A stretch of DNA of 64,000 nt from positions 1-64,000 of the forward strand of contig JAKQNR010000025.1 in assembly GCA_029565685.1 (NCBI GenBank), read 5' to 3'. This document shows, one piece after another, positions 60,993 through 64,000 of the stretch (positions are counted from its first letter, which is position 1; every line of letters begins with the position of its first letter). A program made the translations under genes and the position numbers. The notes under the pieces were generated by a model. The model made no database searches, had not been told where the DNA came from, and was given only the letters and a program-made list of their open reading frames with translations. Origin of the DNA: a bacterium. Its GTDB lineage: Bacteria; Zhuqueibacterota; Zhuqueibacteria; Residuimicrobiales; Residuimicrobiaceae.

Positions 60993-63275
60993 TTATTCAG
61001 GATTCATCTTTAGTTGATTGAGATCCAGCGGCTGTCCGGATTCGTCGCACACCCGAAGGCACGCCTCCCAATTCCCGCCCTGGTTGAGCACCTTGAGCAG
61101 AATCCGGTTCTTTCCTTGCTTCAGTGTGGTTCGCACGACATCCTCATCGATGGTCAGCGTGCGCGGTATCCAATTCTCGTGTATCATGTCGCCGTTGAGC
61201 CAAAGCGCGATGCCATCGTTGCTGCCGGCTTTCAGGATCACGGGTTGATCCTGAGGCACGGTGATTTCCGCCCAGGCGTAAGCGGCCGCCTGCTTTTTGC
61301 CAAAGAGGTCGGCAAAAGGGATGAGCGGGTACAACCCTTCTGGTTTAACTTTTTGCCAGCTCGCGCTGAGCGAATCGAACAGCTGTGTTTGGGAAAAATC
61401 GATTCGTCGTTCCGGGAAATAGACGGTTTCTTCCGCTTGGTTGTTCACATTGGGAAAGGGACCGGCGATCCACCAGTGGTTGATGAATCCCGCCTGCCGG
61501 CTGGCCGCGGTCAACGATGCGGCATCCCATTTTTCACCCGCTGCCTCCATGGCTTTGAGCACGCGATCGACCGCATAACGATGCGGAGAAAAAGGCGCTG
61601 CCAGGGCGAGCCATTCTTTGGCTGAGGCGCTGTTTTTATCCCTGGCTTGTTGAAAAGCGGCAGCCAGAATATAGGTGGAGGCGGCCTCCATCAGCGCCGG
61701 GTTCTGCAGCAGGGGCTTGACCTCCGGCATCAGGGTGGACGGATTGCTCTGCGACAGGCGGTACAGCAGCTGCTTATGGTTCAGTACGCCGATGGGTTCT
61801 GACAACAGCCGATGCAGCAACTGTTGGTACAGCGCCTGATCCGGTTCGATCTTTTCCGCCAGCAGTCGCAACGCCTGTGCGGCGGCCCGCCGTTCCAGAT
61901 CACTGCCGCCGGCCATGGCGGCGCGCAACGAAGCCGCCTCGTCCTTGCCGGCTGGCCCATCCAGAAAAGAAGCGATGGTTCTTTGCGCCTGAGCTTTGTC
62001 CGCTCGAATAGCCGTAACCAGGAATTTCAGCCACCCCGAAGGCGGCTCCGCCAGCGTCAGGTAAAGAGGGCGCGGGGTGAGGATCAATGAATGGTCGTCC
62101 ATCTCCTGCACGGCTCCGTCCTGGTCCACCATCGTTCGGATGCGCAGGTCCGCGCCTAAATCCAATGGATGCGGATCGGCGATGGTCCATGCAGCCAGCT
62201 TGATCTCATCCTTCTGGGTGAACAGCAGCACAAAGTCGTCTGCATCTGTGACGTCGATCCGTCCCTGCGGCATCCAACCGCTCAGCTGCGTGGTCAGGGT
62301 CTTCATGGCGGTGTAGGCGGGTTTGGCCGCATAGTCCCAGGTGACAGTGCCAAAGTGATGTTCGATCTCTTTCGGATCCTGGCCGTCGTCGTGCCAATCG
62401 TACCAGATGCTGACGGGCACGCCTGTCGCCATGTTGCTGAGCCATTGCCGCGCCAGATAATTGCCCTGCAGGAGCGGCGAGAGCGTGACAGCGGAATAAC
62501 CCCATTCGCCGCTTAAAACCGGTATTCGCTTGGCAGCCGGCCTATAGGTTTCGATTAGCATTTTCAGCATCTCATATTCCGGCAACGCGGATTCCGGCCC
62601 AAGCCGGGCGTTGCGATAGGGGTGGACGCTGACGCCGTCGACGAGCTCCAGCAACCCCCTGTCAAAGCAGGCTTCGAGAAAAGGGAAATCAAACCCCGAG
62701 ACCGCGGGCGCGACGATGCAGGCGTCACGGTCATGCTGCCGGATCGCCGGCGTGACGGCCCGGCACCAGGCCATATAATCATCCACATTGGGTTGCGGCG
62801 TCCAGAAATGATCCAGGTTGGGTTCGTTCCATAGCTCCCAGATAATCTCTCGATCCGCATAACGGGCGCTGAGCGCGGAACAGAACCGGGCATAGGCCCG
62901 GCGGCCGCTCTCTGAAAAGGGCGCGAGCCCATCATCGTAGAGGGGGTTGCCATAGTTGATGATGAACAGCAGGCGGATTTTGCGCTGATCCAGATTTTCG
63001 ATCAAGCGATCGATCGCGCGGAAATTGTATTCCCCGCTGTTCTTTTCAACCGCAGCCCAGGAGACATCCATGCGAACGATGCCGATGCCGGCTTGCTCGA
63101 TCATCTGCCAGTCTTTTTCACCGCCTTGATAGAAATGGATGTTGACGCCGACGCCCTGGGGCACTGTTCGCATTTGCACCTGCGGGTGAATTTGGGGCTT
63201 AACCCGCGCGCTTTCCTGACAGCTCGCCATCATCAGCGCAAGAGACAGCAACGCACTGAAAATTGTTTTTTTCAT
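60993..63275 (-). CDS. GH39-like lipoprotein glycosidase with helical and C-terminal beta modules
   Basis: 760 residues from the ATG at 63275 (the TTG just before it is not needed). Lipoprotein signal IFSALLSLALMMASC. Residues 25-330 form a clan A (beta/alpha)8 barrel: IGIVRMDVSWAAVEK, IIWELWNEPNLDHFW with acid/base Glu151 in the NEP motif, and RIPVLSGEWGYSAV with nucleophile Glu257. This matches GH39/GH5-type beta-xylosidases, mannosidases or glycosidases. A helical, HEAT-like segment of about 170 residues follows (KDEAASLRAAMAGGSDLERR). A C-terminal beta-domain (WWIAGPFPNVNNQ ... GSNDGIALWLNGDMIHEN) resembles that of the protein at 40852. The promoter is at 63392-63420. Confidence 0.85.
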   Translation of the reverse strand: MKKTIFSALLSLALMMASCQESARVKPQIHPQVQMRTVPQGVGVNIHFYQGGEKDWQMIEQAGIGIVRMDVSWAAVEKNSGEYNFRAIDRLIENLDQRKIRLLFIINYGNPLYDDGLAPFSESGRRAYARFCSALSARYADREIIWELWNEPNLDHFWTPQPNVDDYMAWCRAVTPAIRQHDRDACIVAPAVSGFDFPFLEACFDRGLLELVDGVSVHPYRNARLGPESALPEYEMLKMLIETYRPAAKRIPVLSGEWGYSAVTLSPLLQGNYLARQWLSNMATGVPVSIWYDWHDDGQDPKEIEHHFGTVTWDYAAKPAYTAMKTLTTQLSGWMPQGRIDVTDADDFVLLFTQKDEIKLAAWTIADPHPLDLGADLRIRTMVDQDGAVQEMDDHSLILTPRPLYLTLAEPPSGWLKFLVTAIRADKAQAQRTIASFLDGPAGKDEAASLRAAMAGGSDLERRAAAQALRLLAEKIEPDQALYQQLLHRLLSEPIGVLNHKQLLYRLSQSNPSTLMPEVKPLLQNPALMEAASTYILAAAFQQARDKNSASAKEWLALAAPFSPHRYAVDRVLKAMEAAGEKWDAASLTAASRQAGFINHWWIAGPFPNVNNQAEETVYFPERRIDFSQTQLFDSLSASWQKVKPEGLYPLIPFADLFGKKQAAAYAWAEITVPQDQPVILKAGSNDGIALWLNGDMIHENWIPRTLTIDEDVVRTTLKQGKNRILLKVLNQGGNWEACLRVCDESGQPLDLNQLKMNPE

Positions 63276-63391
63276 CAAATTTCGCCTGAGTTTGTCAATC
63301 GGTGCGACATTCGTTCGGTCCCATCGGGGATGCTGAAGCGGATCCTTCCGCTGCTTGATAATTTAAAAACCGGATGACTTTCATCAGTGGA

Positions 63392-63420
63392 AATATAAGC
63401 CGCGCTTTTTAGAAGAACAA
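63392..63420 (-). promoter_or_regulatory. Promoter of the GH39-like gene
   Basis: Minus strand TTGTTC (63420-63415), 17 bp, TATATT (63397-63392); leader about 110 nt. Confidence 0.45.
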
Positions 63421-63837
63421 ACGATTTTTTGTTTCCGCCGCGTCGTTTGAATCTCTGCGTCAGCCTTCACGGCCATTCGGCTTGCTTTTTATCCGCCGCT
63501 GGCCAGGTTTTTAAATCGAAGCAAGCATCGCAGAACGGCCTATTGTCGAACGTCTAAGAGGCGGTCTGCTTTTTTTAATTTGAATGCCGCAGGGCATCCA
63601 CTACTCGAGCGAAAGGCGTTTATGAATAACCGGCTTTTTTATTTTTTGTGTAGTGTATGTTCTGGTTGCCGTCTTATCACGCGGCGGTCGGCAGTGACGA
63701 CAGGCTGGTGACCCTCTGTCATCAGCGGACAATGATTGCGGCAGTCGCTGGAACGTCGGGAATGACTGTATCGGACAATACCGTTTCGGGCATGAAAATG
63801 AAGGAACAGGAAAAGGGAGGTCAGTGTATCTGAGAGG
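63421..63837. other. Gene-free stretch
   Basis: Between the GH39-like gene and the acylphosphatase gene. It contains T-rich runs near 63570 and 63635, and a 29-codon frame at 63622-63711 (MNNRLFYFLCSVCSGC start, AAAGG upstream). I judge this too weak to call a gene. Nothing else recognised. Confidence 0.4.
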
Positions 63838-64000
63838 TTAATAGTCAATGCGGAAATCACGGTAATGGCTGAGAGCGGAGGAGACAAAGGTCACTGATTC
63901 CACCAAGCCCCATCCGGGCCCTTTATGGCACCATTGCAGAAAGGCATCCAGCTGTCGCTCCGACCCCTCTGCCTCGATATAGACCCGGCCATCCGACAGG
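63838..64000 (-). CDS. Acylphosphatase, C-terminal part (5' end outside window)
   Basis: The minus-strand frame is open from the right edge and stops with TAA at 63840-63838. The 54 visible residues read LSDGRVYIEAEGSERQLDAF, then a QWCHKGPGWGLVES segment, and close with HYRDFRIDY. This is the second half of the acylphosphatase fold (DGRVEI.AEG ... L..F...C..GP ... V ... F.I.Y). The catalytic GxVQGVGFR loop would be off the edge. Acylphosphatases hydrolyse carboxyl-phosphate anhydrides; the domain also occurs in HypF, but the chain stops right after it here, fitting the small stand-alone enzyme. Confidence 0.85.
   Translation of the reverse strand, partial: LSDGRVYIEAEGSERQLDAFLQWCHKGPGWGLVESVTFVSSALSHYRDFRIDY

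Noticed and set aside
63622-63711. 29-codon hydrophobic frame (MNNRLFYFLCSVCSGC start)
   Set aside because: A weak AAAGG lies upstream, but the length and the polar tail do not support a gene; could be a decayed signal peptide.
1-64000. CRISPR arrays, tRNA or rRNA genes, insertion sequences, phage genes
   Set aside because: I looked for spaced repeats, tRNA T-loop sequences with paired arms, transposase motifs and flanking inverted repeats, and found none that hold up.

Overview
The window (about 55% G+C by eye) looks like a piece of chromosome from a Gram-negative bacterium of the FCB group, most plausibly a KSB1/Calditrichota/Ignavibacteria-type lineage. This rests on FlgD-like/type IX C-terminal sorting modules of the YPNPFNP type at the ends of two secreted proteins, many lipoproteins and Tat substrates, outer-membrane beta-barrels ending in phenylalanine, and a large load of secreted glycoside hydrolases. 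The taxonomic placement is inference. I saw no rRNA, tRNA, CRISPR array, insertion sequence or phage gene. Several promoters are canonical sigma-70 type (TTGnnn, 16-17 bp, TAnnnT).

Layout. 1-9.2 kb: end of a sulfatase, a right-handed beta-helix protein, an atypical GH2 enzyme, an FG-GAP/ASPIC repeat protein and a secreted probable beta-propeller. 9.3-18.4 kb (all minus): a lipoprotein, then (read from 18.2 kb downward) a likely operon of a beta-helix protein, a Tat-exported PHP/DUF3604-like hydrolase, a GH36 alpha-galactosidase, an SGNH esterase, a probable beta-propeller and a lipoprotein. Its promoter carries a palindrome at the predicted start site. 18.4-23.3 kb (minus): pstS-pstC-pstA-pstB followed by a translationally coupled outer-membrane beta-barrel, behind a strong promoter with a perfect palindrome. 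23.5-26.6 kb (minus): a one-carbon cassette of a DHPS-type methyltransferase, MetV, MetF and a corrinoid protein. 26.9-34.2 kb: a stand-alone cyclic-nucleotide-binding protein, an AI-2E family permease, a small beta-barrel, formate-tetrahydrofolate ligase with a 150-nt leader, and trkA-trkH.

34.5-63.3 kb is again carbohydrate territory. It holds two close GH2 beta-galactosidase paralogues, at least four large secreted proteins that look like unassigned glycosidase-type enzymes, a GH141-like beta-helix protein, a Tat-exported sugar-isomerase-fold protein, a frameshifted sorting-domain protein, a glycerophosphodiesterase, a TIM-barrel amidohydrolase, a GH78 alpha-L-rhamnosidase with chitobiase-C and PA14 modules, a propeller lipoprotein, a methyltransferase and a GH39-like lipoprotein. 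The window ends inside an acylphosphatase gene.

Taken together, the two outer blocks look like a dispersed system for breaking down a complex, galactose- and rhamnose-containing, possibly sulfated plant or algal glycan. Almost every enzyme is exported, and there is no SusC/SusD pair, sugar transporter or sugar-responsive regulator in view. The middle block is housekeeping: phosphate and potassium uptake and folate/corrinoid C1 transfer. The most notable observations are the pst-coupled porin with its operator-like palindrome, the C1 cassette, several large unassigned secreted enzymes including two sharing a C-terminal domain, a GH2 protein lacking its acid/base glutamate, and a frameshift lying exactly on a U_UUU_UUC slippery heptamer.
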